A stretch of 31,221 nucleotides of DNA from an uncultured Bacteroidales bacterium (GTDB taxonomy: Bacteria; Bacteroidota; Bacteroidia; Bacteroidales; Paludibacteraceae). The stretch covers positions 1-31,221 of the forward strand of contig CALATT010000060.1 of the NCBI GenBank assembly GCA_937891905.1. Direction: 5' to 3'. Below, one piece after another: positions 22,191 through 30,873 of the stretch (its first letter is position 1; each line of letters begins with the position of its first letter). Below the pieces are notes generated by a model. It worked only from the letters and a program-made list of their open reading frames with translations. It was not told the DNA's origin and did not search any database. A program made the position numbers and the translations under genes.

Positions 22191-23153
22191 TTATTGTGCG
22201 ATAGATCCTAATAAAGACTGAACGAACTCTTTTCTATTAAAGCATTGTAGGTCAGTCATTTGTTCTCCTAATCCGATGAATCGAACAGGAATCTTGAATT
22301 GGTCAGATATGCCAATAACTACTCCTCCTTTGGCTGTGCCGTCCAGTTTGGTGATGGCAAGTGAAGTGACTTGTGTGGCTGCGGTGAACTGCTTTGCCTG
22401 TTCAAAGGCATTCTGTCCAGTAGATCCATCTAAGACGAGCATCACATCGTGTGGTGCATTGGGTACTACTTTTTGCATCACATTCTTTATCTTGGTCAAC
22501 TCATTCATGAGGTTTATCTTATTGTGTAATCGTCCCGCAGTGTCAATGAGTATGACATCAGCGTCATTGGCTTTGGCAGATTGTAAGGTATCGAAGGCAA
22601 CAGAAGCGGGGTCAGAACCTTGTTGTTGCTTGATGACAGGCACTCCAATGCGTTCGCCCCATATGCATAATTGCTCTACTGCAGCAGCGCGGAAGGTATC
22701 AGCGGCACCGAGATAGACTTTTTTTCCTGCTTGCTTGTATTGGTACGCGAGTTTGCCGATAGTAGTTGTTTTGCCCACACCATTGACACCTACAACCATG
22801 ATGACATATGGTTTGGTAGGTAGTTCATCAGCGAAATCCATTTCATCTCCGCTGTTATTCTCTTGGAGTAACTCAACGATTTCTTCTACCAATAATTGTC
22901 TCAGTTCGGCAGTACCGAGGTATTTATCTTTTTTTGCTCTTTCTTGTACACGCTCAATGATACGCAGTGTGGTTTCTACGCCCACATCAGAGGTGATGAG
23001 TGCTTCTTCTAGGGAGTCAAGCACATCGTCATCAATCGTTGATTTGCCAGCGATAGCATGGCTAATCTTGCTGAGTACAGATTCTTTGCTTTTTTCGAGT
23101 CCTTTATCTAAGGTCTCTTTCTTTTCTCTGTTAAATAATCCAAAAAATGCCAT
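22191..23153 (-). CDS. ftsY: Signal recognition particle receptor FtsY
   Basis: The 320-residue protein has the SRP GTPase NG fold. The N domain (about 1-95) is followed by G1 GVNGVGKTTTIGKLA (about 122-136), DTFRAAAVEQL, G3 LIDTAGRLHNK, G4 TKLDGTAKGG and the closing GLGEQMTDLQCF. The acidic A domain of E. coli FtsY is essentially missing and replaced by a short GLFNREKKETLDKGLEKSKES tail, the usual form in Bacteroidota. It docks ribosome-SRP complexes to SecYEG. It lies 23 nt after a polysaccharide-cluster gene, so this housekeeping gene may depend partly on transcription through that cluster. Confidence 0.97.
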   Translation of the reverse strand: MAFFGLFNREKKETLDKGLEKSKESVLSKISHAIAGKSTIDDDVLDSLEEALITSDVGVETTLRIIERVQERAKKDKYLGTAELRQLLVEEIVELLQENNSGDEMDFADELPTKPYVIMVVGVNGVGKTTTIGKLAYQYKQAGKKVYLGAADTFRAAAVEQLCIWGERIGVPVIKQQQGSDPASVAFDTLQSAKANDADVILIDTAGRLHNKINLMNELTKIKNVMQKVVPNAPHDVMLVLDGSTGQNAFEQAKQFTAATQVTSLAITKLDGTAKGGVVIGISDQFKIPVRFIGLGEQMTDLQCFNRKEFVQSLLGSIAQ

Positions 23154-23176
23154 ATTGATAAATGTTTACTTATTAT

Positions 23177-24154
23177 CTATTGTTTTAAGTATGTTTCGTG
23201 TAAGTGGTAGTATTTACGCATAAATAGCACATAGGCTATGCTTAAAATAGCGATAGAAGTTACTAAATATAACCAATGGGTATTGCTCCAATAAATAAAT
23301 CCAATGGACAGTGCTAATTGCGCAATAGAGTATGCTGACGCGACTATCTCATGTGGAATATGCAATTCATTGGTCATTATTTGGAATGCATGTTTTCTAT
23401 GTGCTTGACCTAAGTGTTCTCGTAGCATAATGCGGTGACAAATCGTTAGTATTGAGTCCACACCATATATAGCTAAAAAGAGTATGTATGTGATATCTCC
23501 TGTATGTAAAATCAGTTTTGTGATGGGTAGCATGAGTATAAATGCAATGCCAATGCTGCCAATATCCCCAGCAAAACATCTTGCTTTTCCTTTGGGACGG
23601 AAATTAAAGAAGCAGAAAATAGCACAGGCAATGGTGGTTACGACAAGATAGGATGGTTCGATGAATGCGTGTTGATTATTGAGTATGATGAGTGGTATGA
23701 GTACCGCAATGGAGTATCCACCAGTAATACCATTTATACCATCCATGAAATTATATGCGTTAATAATGCCCACGCATACGATGAGTGCTAGTATGATTAT
23801 CCACCAATATGGCCATGCCATTACTCCTAAATCGATGAATAATAATATAACAGCGATGAATTGTGCCACTAATCGTATTGAGTAGGGAAGTGAATGGATA
23901 TCATCGATGAAACTAATGCTGCATAGGATGGTTAGGCCTAATAGAAACCATGGATAATGAAAACCGAAGAAAGCACTCCATAACCATGCACCAAATAGGA
24001 AAATGATACCTCCTCCGCGCAGTACAATCGTGCTGTGGGATGATCGTTCATTGGGTTTGTCTATTATTTGGAATCGATTGGCAATCTGAAAATACATCAG
24101 TTCCATTAAGACCAATACAAATCCTATGATAATATATGGAATTATGTTTGTCAT
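23177..24154 (-). CDS. Undecaprenyl-phosphate sugar-1-phosphate transferase (WecA/MraY superfamily)
   Basis: This 325-residue protein is almost entirely membrane-embedded, with about ten segments. WecA-type motifs are present: DKPNERSSHS near residue 35, FIDDIHSLPYSIRL (the Mg-binding Asp pair), NAYNFMDGINGITGGY, CFAGDIGSIGIAF and a cytoplasmic HRKHAFQIM loop (HxxR/H-type nucleotide-sugar site). The enzyme moves a sugar-1-phosphate, commonly GlcNAc, from its UDP donor to undecaprenyl phosphate and starts a lipid-linked glycan. It is the last gene of the polysaccharide cluster; its ATG overlaps the upstream glycosyltransferase stop by 4 nt. MraY itself is unlikely given the context and motifs. 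Confidence 0.9.
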   Translation of the reverse strand: MTNIIPYIIIGFVLVLMELMYFQIANRFQIIDKPNERSSHSTIVLRGGGIIFLFGAWLWSAFFGFHYPWFLLGLTILCSISFIDDIHSLPYSIRLVAQFIAVILLFIDLGVMAWPYWWIIILALIVCVGIINAYNFMDGINGITGGYSIAVLIPLIILNNQHAFIEPSYLVVTTIACAIFCFFNFRPKGKARCFAGDIGSIGIAFILMLPITKLILHTGDITYILFLAIYGVDSILTICHRIMLREHLGQAHRKHAFQIMTNELHIPHEIVASAYSIAQLALSIGFIYWSNTHWLYLVTSIAILSIAYVLFMRKYYHLHETYLKQ

Positions 24155-24900
24155 TTTGTATCTATTAGGTGAAATATGAGGTAATATATAGTATTTCGTA
24201 TGGTTAGTAATAGCGCAATAATGTTGTTATATCCTAAAATGTGGTGAAACATTTGATAATGATATTTCAGGAAGGCCAATTTATTTCCTTTGCTTACGCC
24301 ATTATGGCTGCGATAAATAGCCAATGGTTCTTGTATTCCATGTGCGGTATATCCTTTGCGCAGAATAGTTAACCATAATGCATAATCATTGCGTTTGTCA
24401 ATATGTGGTATTTGTATTGTACCGATTTGCTCCCTATCGTACATCACCGTTAAGCATCCTATTCTATTCCATTTCGTTAGTTGGTAGTAGTTTTGCGTAG
24501 TAGGGCATTGGTGTATGCAATAATCTGTATGAGTAGGGTGTTGTACATAATACGCGGTGTAGGACATAGGAATGTTATTCTTCTGCATAAATCCTACTTG
24601 CTTTTCCAATTTTGTAGGTAACCATTTATCGTCAGCATCCAGGAATGCGATATATTTCCCTTTGGCTGCTTGTATGGCTTTATTGCGTGATAATGCAGCG
24701 CCCATATTATGCTCATTACGCTGATAATGAATGCGCTTGTCCTTAAACGATGCAACAATAGAAGTTGTATCATCAGTAGAGCAATCATCTACAATCAGTA
24801 ATTCCCAATCTGTATAGGTTTGGGATATAATACTATCAATAGCCTCACGGATGAATGGACCATTGTTATATGCGGGCATTATGATGCTTACTAAATCCAT
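24151..24900 (-). CDS. GT2-family glycosyltransferase
   Basis: A 249-residue GT-A fold protein starting MDLVSIIMPAYNNGPFIREAIDSIISQTYTDWELLIVDDCSTDDT, the GT2 nucleotide-binding start. NMGAALSRNKAIQAAKGKYIAFLDADDKWLP follows, with its DxD-type metal motif near residue 90. The C-terminal part has a conserved Trp/Arg region (RKGYTAHGIQEPLAIYRSHNGVSK). It should add one sugar to the undecaprenyl-linked repeat unit. Donor and linkage cannot be read from sequence. It overlaps its upstream neighbour by 10 nt. Confidence 0.92.
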   Translation of the reverse strand: MDLVSIIMPAYNNGPFIREAIDSIISQTYTDWELLIVDDCSTDDTTSIVASFKDKRIHYQRNEHNMGAALSRNKAIQAAKGKYIAFLDADDKWLPTKLEKQVGFMQKNNIPMSYTAYYVQHPTHTDYCIHQCPTTQNYYQLTKWNRIGCLTVMYDREQIGTIQIPHIDKRNDYALWLTILRKGYTAHGIQEPLAIYRSHNGVSKGNKLAFLKYHYQMFHHILGYNNIIALLLTIRNTIYYLIFHLIDTK

Positions 24901-25697
24901 ATGCGTAAAATGGTATTGAGGGAACCTATAACTCGAGTGAGATAAAATCTAAACGAGTAGTGGGTGCCATGTATGTAAATCCGTGTGTACTCTTTTATCA
25001 ATGCGAAGCGATTTCGTATTGTTTGTTTTGCGGACATTTTTTGTGATGCGCTTTCTTGTCGTATGCGTCTAAAGTATATAGCCTCCTTATTGCTAAGATG
25101 TATGTATTGCATGCGATTAGAGATAGCAAACATAAATAAGGAGTCTTCGCCATTTTTAAAACGAACATCAAATCGTGTGTCTCCGATGATAGAGCGATGA
25201 ATGAGTTTCATACACGCTCCATTCATATATCTGCGTGGTTGATAATAGGGTAGTATGCGATCTTGCTGTGCCCATCGCAGGTATTCTTTCTCAATATAAT
25301 ACGGTGGTGTTATATGTGCGTGTGTGTTGTCAAAGGCGAAGGTATAACTTGCTGCAACGGTTGTGGGTGAGGCTAATTGATAGAGCGATGCTAAATATGT
25401 ATCGGAAATATAGTCATCATCATCAATAAAAGTGATATATTCTCCTTGGGCATATTCTAATCCTATATTTCGTGCATTTGAGACACCTGGTTCATTGGTT
25501 TGTATCACATGCATTTGTATTTGTGGATGAGAAGTAGCGTATTCTTTCAATTGGTTATGCCATGGGGCATCGCATCCGTTAAGCACTACAATTACCTCCC
25601 ACAATGAAGTATCCATTGTTTGGCGGCAAAGACTATCAAGGCATTGATATATATAGTCTTGTGGTTTATATGTAGGTATGATGACGCTTATTTGCAT
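24891..25697 (-). CDS. GT2-family glycosyltransferase
   Basis: A 268-residue GT2 enzyme: ISVIIPTYKPQDYIYQCLDSLCRQTMD, then GVSNARNIGLEYAQGEYITFIDDDDYISD with the DDDD metal site near residue 95. HRSIIGDTRFDVRFKNGEDSLFMFAISN is the acceptor-side region common in this group. It belongs to the same lipid-linked glycan pathway. Overlaps of 10 nt on both sides show tight coupling within the cluster. Its C-terminus is basic and ends in a short hydrophobic tail that may touch the membrane. Confidence 0.92.
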   Translation of the reverse strand: MQISVIIPTYKPQDYIYQCLDSLCRQTMDTSLWEVIVVLNGCDAPWHNQLKEYATSHPQIQMHVIQTNEPGVSNARNIGLEYAQGEYITFIDDDDYISDTYLASLYQLASPTTVAASYTFAFDNTHAHITPPYYIEKEYLRWAQQDRILPYYQPRRYMNGACMKLIHRSIIGDTRFDVRFKNGEDSLFMFAISNRMQYIHLSNKEAIYFRRIRQESASQKMSAKQTIRNRFALIKEYTRIYIHGTHYSFRFYLTRVIGSLNTILRIWI

Positions 25698-26824
25698 AGT
25701 ATTTCTTTTAAGTGATTGATACCTCTTTCTAAACCAAATAGTGTGTAATACTCTTCTTGTATTGTTTGTCGTGAGTTGGCATTAGAAGCAATGTATGTAT
25801 GTATTGCTTGTACTGCTTCAATGAAACTATTTATATCGTTATATGTTTTAAAATAGCTTTTATTGCTTAAAATCTCATATCCTCTTGCCGAGCGCTCGTG
25901 TAGTATGATAGGTTGTCCTGCTCGTAGTCCATCCATGATGCGTAGTTTGAGTCCTCCTCCGCTATCCATTGGGCATAGATAAATAGTGCAGTCAGCAGCT
26001 AATGAGCGTATATCTTTTGGATTTGGATATATGGTCATGTTGGGTGTCTGTTGTACTATGTTTATGAGGTGCTCAGAAGGATTTCGTCCCATGAGTGCTA
26101 CTTGCCAATCGGGTAATAAACGACTGAATGTAGGCATATAGCATTGTATGAATTGCATCAAGGAGTTTTGGTTTTGCTTATCGCCTAAGGCGCATGTGAT
26201 AACGGCTGTTTTAGATGGGGATATATGCGCCAATGATTGTTTTTTGTGTGTGGGTTCAAAGATACCTATTACATGGTTGTTATCTCGTTTGCCATACTCG
26301 CATTCGAATGTGTTACAATCGGATGAGGTTAGGAATAGATTGATGTCTGCTCCTATGTATCCTTTCTTTTCCCAATATTTGACGAGTGCGGTGGTGTGCC
26401 CGAATAGGGTGAGTACGGAGCGACTTGCAATGCGGTATTCGGGTTCATAGTTATGGTGTAATACGATGATGCGTAAGGCTGCTTGTTTGAGTTGGTCGAT
26501 TAGGCTTCCTGCAAATAATCCCGTATTGATGACTATCGTATGATAAGTGTTAGGATGTAGCTCAATGTGGTTTAATATATATTCTGCTCCACGATGGAAT
26601 TGGCCTTTGACCATGCCTTTTATTATTTGTCTCGTGTTGCGTTTGGGTACATCAATTGTGTTGTATCGTTCATCGCGAATATGTGCCTCTTGTGGGTGTA
26701 GAATATCTATTTGGCCTGGGTATAGAGATAGTAAAGCTTCTATGTATGCTTGTACACAAAACGAGCCACCACCTGGTTGGGTGATGTTAACAGTGGTCGC
26801 GTCTATGAGTATGCGTTTATTCAT
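25688..26824 (-). CDS. GT4-like (GT-B fold) glycosyltransferase
   Basis: The start is placed at 26824 (MNKRILIDATTVNITQPGGGSFCVQ): a longer frame begins 36 nt upstream inside the preceding gene, and the short form overlaps it by 8 nt like its neighbours. The 378-residue product has a GGG-containing N-terminal donor/acceptor loop. A C-terminal Rossmann half follows: DWQVALMGRNPSEHLI, then LAADCTIYLCPMDSGGGLKLRIMDGLRAGQPIILHERSARGYEI. That is an atypical E-x7-E-like region of retaining GT4 enzymes in which the first Glu appears to be replaced (MDSGGGLKLRIMD). It is therefore a diverged family member. A role in repeat-unit assembly is inferred from position. Confidence 0.82.
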   Translation of the reverse strand: MNKRILIDATTVNITQPGGGSFCVQAYIEALLSLYPGQIDILHPQEAHIRDERYNTIDVPKRNTRQIIKGMVKGQFHRGAEYILNHIELHPNTYHTIVINTGLFAGSLIDQLKQAALRIIVLHHNYEPEYRIASRSVLTLFGHTTALVKYWEKKGYIGADINLFLTSSDCNTFECEYGKRDNNHVIGIFEPTHKKQSLAHISPSKTAVITCALGDKQNQNSLMQFIQCYMPTFSRLLPDWQVALMGRNPSEHLINIVQQTPNMTIYPNPKDIRSLAADCTIYLCPMDSGGGLKLRIMDGLRAGQPIILHERSARGYEILSNKSYFKTYNDINSFIEAVQAIHTYIASNANSRQTIQEEYYTLFGLERGINHLKEILCK

Positions 26825-27662
26825 TCTTTCGTTTTGTATATAATGCGTGGTGTAGGACATAATACATTTTTCTTAATGTGTGTCTAACGAGTCCTTTCCG
26901 TAGTACAAGACGATAATGTTCGTCTTGTTGATTGTTTTGCTTATTACGCAGGAAATCCCATTTCCATTTTGCTTCTAATAATATAGCTCGCAGTTTAGAC
27001 CATGTGTGTGACTGTTTGCTGATTGTATTACGATGAATTCTATATAAGAATACCACTTCGTGGGTGTTGACAATACCTTCTTTTTGTGCGGCTATAATTG
27101 CCGAAATATCGTCGCTGCCCCATGCTAATGGTAATGCGTAAAATCCTCCTCGTGCTTTTAATGATTGACACGCATAGCAAAAATCCCCGATGAATTGATG
27201 TTTGTAATTATATGTGCGATTGTATAATAAACTCATGGCCGATTCCCATTCTGGTCGTGTTGGTGTGTGACGCACAAATTCTCCTTGCTCGTCGATGATA
27301 TTTGTTTGTCCGTGCAAAATATCTGCGAATGGATATTTCTCTATGTATTTCGCATATGTAGCAAGGCACGCGGGCGTCAATTTATCATCATCACCTATGC
27401 AAATGCAGTAGTGCCCATTGGCTTTTGATAGGCATAGGTTCCATTGCGTGACTAAATTTTTTCCTCCTATGTTTGTCTCATTTACATGGTAATGAATGCG
27501 TGTATCGTGGTATGTACTCACGATTGAGTCGATCGGTTCTGGTGAGGCGTCATTGATAATGATTAGTTCCCAATGGGTGTATGTTTGTGCAATAATACTA
27601 TCTATACACTCACGCAGATATGTGGCTTTGTAAGCTGGCAATAGAATAGAGAATGTGATCAT
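26817..27662 (-). CDS. GT2-family glycosyltransferase
   Basis: A 281-residue GT2 enzyme: MITFSILLPAYKATYLRECIDSIIAQTYTHWELIIINDASPEPID opens the fold. HYCICIGDDDKLTPACLATY holds the metal-binding GDDD near residue 92. GSDDISAIIAAQKEGIV is the conserved acidic region near the acceptor site. The C-terminus is basic and amphipathic (RKGLVRHTLRKMYYVLHHALYTKRK), typical of peripheral inner-membrane transferases. Its ATG overlaps the polymerase stop by 4 nt. Confidence 0.92.
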   Translation of the reverse strand: MITFSILLPAYKATYLRECIDSIIAQTYTHWELIIINDASPEPIDSIVSTYHDTRIHYHVNETNIGGKNLVTQWNLCLSKANGHYCICIGDDDKLTPACLATYAKYIEKYPFADILHGQTNIIDEQGEFVRHTPTRPEWESAMSLLYNRTYNYKHQFIGDFCYACQSLKARGGFYALPLAWGSDDISAIIAAQKEGIVNTHEVVFLYRIHRNTISKQSHTWSKLRAILLEAKWKWDFLRNKQNNQQDEHYRLVLRKGLVRHTLRKMYYVLHHALYTKRKNE

Positions 27663-28963
27663 TGCTCTCCCTCCTTTCTATAGCGCTTGTATATATATGT
27701 TAATGCAAAAATAGCATAGAAGAGTAGCATGGCAATTATTTGCAAGTTTCCTTCAAAGGCGTAATTGAATAAATACATTCCACCTTGCATACAGACGCTC
27801 ATGGCAAAATAAGCCAATACAAGTCGATGGAATGGGATTGTATTGGGTGCGTTTGTGCGCGTCAGTTGTGTAAAAATAATGCTGAATAGGATGAATACAA
27901 TTGCGGTAGTTATGCCGCCAAAATCCAGCACGAAATCGCCTACAAATGTAGAGAATATGGAGTCATCCATTGCTACATCAGGATAAGCGGTGCGCACGCC
28001 GAATATACCTTCGGGAACGGGCATTCCTAATAATTGCTTGAAAACATTGCATGTTCTATCCCCATGGCGTATTGCGTCGGAATCCAATGCATACTGATTG
28101 AAGTAATAGGGTGCTTCACCTATGTAATAGACTAAACCGCCTAATAATCCTCCATCGCGCTCGCCAAAACGACTGATGGAGAGCATTAGGAATGGTACAG
28201 CAATAGAGATGGCGAGTATGATAAGTGATATGCGTATGCCGCGTTGGATACGCGCAGGGAGCATGGGACGGAGCGCTAAGTATGCCACAATGATATTAAA
28301 GACGGACATCGAAACCTCTGTGCGCTGACCATTACTCAATGACGAGAAACATTTGATCAATATACAGATACCAAATCCTATCTCCGCCCATTTATATCGC
28401 CGTTCGAGTGTTAGATAATAGAAGAATAAGAGAAAGGCAAGCGGAGAGAAAATATTGAATATGATGGCCGCTATATTACTGATTGCGCCGTCATAGGTCA
28501 CTTCTTCTGATTGCGATTCTAAGTACATATCCGCTCCGGCGGCTGTATCCACCATAATACTGCGCAAACCACTTGACAAGTTCTCAATAATTAGCGGTAT
28601 TTGCATGAGTGTACAGAGAATATAGACGACTGCGAAGATATTGAGTAGTAGCATGGGAGGTGGGTCTATGCGCTGTATATTCGCTTTATCGTATTGCAGG
28701 CTTGGATACACAGCAATATATAGCATTGCCGCGAGATAGATAAATGGCCAGAACTGTAATTCGGTAACATATAGACGGTAAGGTGATTGAGTATTGAAAT
28801 ACCAAAAACAACCAATAATAGGGTATAGTACATAACTGAGCAACAACATATTGCCTATTCCCCATTTATTAATGGAATTTCGTCTATGCCGCCAATAGAG
28901 AACCAATAGAATGAGTATATATATGGCGGTGTATGTTATATCTGTGTGTAGGCTATTATTCAT
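27659..28963 (-). CDS. Wzy-like oligosaccharide repeat-unit polymerase (integral membrane)
   Basis: The 434-residue protein has about ten to twelve predicted membrane segments. A long periplasmic loop (GERDGGLLGGLVYYIGEAPYYFNQYALDSDAIRHGDRTCNVFKQLLG) lies in the third quarter. That layout, with YIGEAPYYFN, resembles O-antigen or capsule polymerases of the Wzy/EpsG class, which link lipid-borne repeat units in the periplasm. Wzy proteins share little sequence, so topology, size and position between a flippase and transferases carry the call. It overlaps the flippase gene by 8 nt. Confidence 0.8.
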   Translation of the reverse strand: MNNSLHTDITYTAIYILILLVLYWRHRRNSINKWGIGNMLLLSYVLYPIIGCFWYFNTQSPYRLYVTELQFWPFIYLAAMLYIAVYPSLQYDKANIQRIDPPPMLLLNIFAVVYILCTLMQIPLIIENLSSGLRSIMVDTAAGADMYLESQSEEVTYDGAISNIAAIIFNIFSPLAFLLFFYYLTLERRYKWAEIGFGICILIKCFSSLSNGQRTEVSMSVFNIIVAYLALRPMLPARIQRGIRISLIILAISIAVPFLMLSISRFGERDGGLLGGLVYYIGEAPYYFNQYALDSDAIRHGDRTCNVFKQLLGMPVPEGIFGVRTAYPDVAMDDSIFSTFVGDFVLDFGGITTAIVFILFSIIFTQLTRTNAPNTIPFHRLVLAYFAMSVCMQGGMYLFNYAFEGNLQIIAMLLFYAIFALTYIYKRYRKEGEQ

Positions 28964-30311
28964 TTCGTAATTCTTTTATCACCATCAAAGGCCATTTCCA
29001 GTTTTGGTATGCCAATTGCGCGATACCTGGCGCCAAGATGAGTCCCCATATACCAAAATCAAAGATATAGAGGAATACAAAAAGCAAAATCACTGTTGCG
29101 CCGCCACTTAGCAGAGAAGGGATGAAGAACGGAATTTTGTTATCTGCCATGATGAATCCTGCCGAAACGGCGTGGTTATGCTCCAATGCGCTGATGAGCA
29201 GCATGACGCATAGCATTCCAATAGGCACAAAATGCGTTTGACTATTCATAAATGCCAAAGCCCATTCGCCAAGGAAAATCCACGCGAGACCACCGAGGAT
29301 AAATACCGCCCATAAACTACCGGTGCACAATAAATAGTAATGTTTTAATTGCGAAATATTCTTCTCCGCACGGCATTGCGCTAATTTAGGCGTATAGGCT
29401 TGATAGAAAACCGAAGCGCAACGCGCTAAGATATCCATCACTTGGATGGTGATACCATAGCATGCTATTTGCTCTAAAGTGAGAAAGGCAGAACCAATCA
29501 AGATGGCTGATTTATTGACGCAGAAACCACCTAAATTGGTCAGTCCTATCTTGATGGCATTCGGTGTGATAGCTTTTAGTATGTCTTTCGGTTCTTGCGC
29601 CTGTGCGTCTGCTAATTTCTCTTTTAATTGTGGTGTAAAGAAAACCTTGTAGGTGAGGTAACGGCGAATGATGGTAGAAACGAATTGTGACCCCACGATA
29701 GCCGTCAGTCCCAAACCTGCATAAATCAATCCAATCGCCAGCCCTATGTAAACCACTTGACCTAACATATTGATTTGTTGGCTTTGCTTCACATATCCCT
29801 TGCCTGTCAATAATGCGTCGTAGTAGAATGTGTATAGGTTGTAGCAGTTGATAGCGATGAGTAGTAACCACGCAATGAGTGCATCGGTACGGTCGCCGGA
29901 GTATTTCTGCAGTATATAGTAGAAATACACCGTTCCTACCGTCAGAAGTAATCCAAATACAGCGAGCGCTATCCATTGATAGAAGCGTCTCATTGCTGCG
30001 AGTGAACCTTTTAATAATCCATAATCTACATTCGCGTTGGATTCTGCGTGTACTACACCATTTTTCTGTAGTGTTTTAACACCTGTAAAAATATAACTGA
30101 TGTTTCGCGCAAAGGTGGGTCTGAAACCAAAGTCAAGCAATAAAACGAGCGCAGTAATCGTTTGGAATATATTCCATACACCTACTGTCTCATCTGGCAT
30201 TTTATTGAGAATAAAGGGCAATAGAAGCACACCAGCTCCAATCATGAATGCTGTGCCAATGTAACTCCAAATAATCTCGCGTTTACCTATATGTTCTACT
30301 TTCTCGCTCAT
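28956..30311 (-). CDS. Wzx-like polysaccharide flippase (MOP superfamily)
   Basis: The 451-residue protein has about twelve to fourteen hydrophobic segments. It opens with EIIWSYIGTAFMIGAGVLLLPFIL, the N-terminal pattern of Wzx/RfbX transporters. A central pair follows (YGITIQVMDILARCASVFYQAYTPKLAQCRAEKN), and paired C-terminal segments end the chain. It would flip undecaprenyl-linked repeat units across the inner membrane for the adjacent polymerase. It begins 19 nt after the truncated UDP-glucose dehydrogenase gene. Confidence 0.88.
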   Translation of the reverse strand: MSEKVEHIGKREIIWSYIGTAFMIGAGVLLLPFILNKMPDETVGVWNIFQTITALVLLLDFGFRPTFARNISYIFTGVKTLQKNGVVHAESNANVDYGLLKGSLAAMRRFYQWIALAVFGLLLTVGTVYFYYILQKYSGDRTDALIAWLLLIAINCYNLYTFYYDALLTGKGYVKQSQQINMLGQVVYIGLAIGLIYAGLGLTAIVGSQFVSTIIRRYLTYKVFFTPQLKEKLADAQAQEPKDILKAITPNAIKIGLTNLGGFCVNKSAILIGSAFLTLEQIACYGITIQVMDILARCASVFYQAYTPKLAQCRAEKNISQLKHYYLLCTGSLWAVFILGGLAWIFLGEWALAFMNSQTHFVPIGMLCVMLLISALEHNHAVSAGFIMADNKIPFFIPSLLSGGATVILLFVFLYIFDFGIWGLILAPGIAQLAYQNWKWPLMVIKELRNE

Positions 30312-30330
30312 TTATCGCCTGTGCGGATTA

Positions 30331-30873
30331 TTAGTCGCGTCTGAAAATATCGCGTGTGTATACTTTTTCCTTCACATCATCTAAGCATGTATCGTATCGA
30401 TTGGCGATAATTGCTTGACTTTTCTGCTTAAACTCATCCAAGTTATTGACTACCAAGCTACCGAAGAATGTGCTGCCATTTTCTAGTGTAGGTTCGTATA
30501 TGATTACCTGTGCGCCTTTTGCTTTCACTCGCTTCATGATTCCTTGGATGCTTGATTGGCGGAAATTATCGCTATTGGATTTCATGGTTAGGCGATATAC
30601 ACCAATGATGCATGTATGCTCCTCGGCGGCATTGAAATCACCATTATGATAATAATCATAATAACCTGCTTTTGCGAGCACTCGATCTGCAATAAAATCC
30701 TTGCGTGTACGATTGCTTTCTACGATTGCTTCAATTAGGTTTTCGGGCACATCTTGATAGTTAGCCAATAGTTGCTTTGTATCTTTGGGCAAACAATATC
30801 CACCATAACCAAACGAGGGATTATTATAATGGTTTCCAATTCTGGGATCTAAACACACTCCCTCAATTATTGG
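30331..30873 (-). pseudogene. ugd: UDP-glucose 6-dehydrogenase, C-terminal part only
   Basis: From 30873 leftward the frame reads IIEGVCLDPRIGNHYNNPSFGYGG, the end of the substrate-binding domain with the catalytic Cys in FGYGGYCLPKDTKQL. The UDP-binding domain follows (GVYRLTMKSNSDNFRQSSIQGIMKRVKAKG) and the chain ends VYTRDIFRRD. This is about the last 180 of roughly 400 residues; the NAD-binding half is missing. An alternative TTG start at 30906 gives a leader unlike any UDP-glucose dehydrogenase, and the frame closes soon after, so there is no real start. The intact enzyme makes UDP-glucuronate for capsule or O-antigen. The break coincides with the start of an unrelated fragment. Confidence 0.88.

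Noticed and set aside
26825..26860. Longer N-terminus for the GT4-like transferase
   Set aside because: The extension lies inside the preceding gene and precedes a typical GT-B start, MNKRILIDA.
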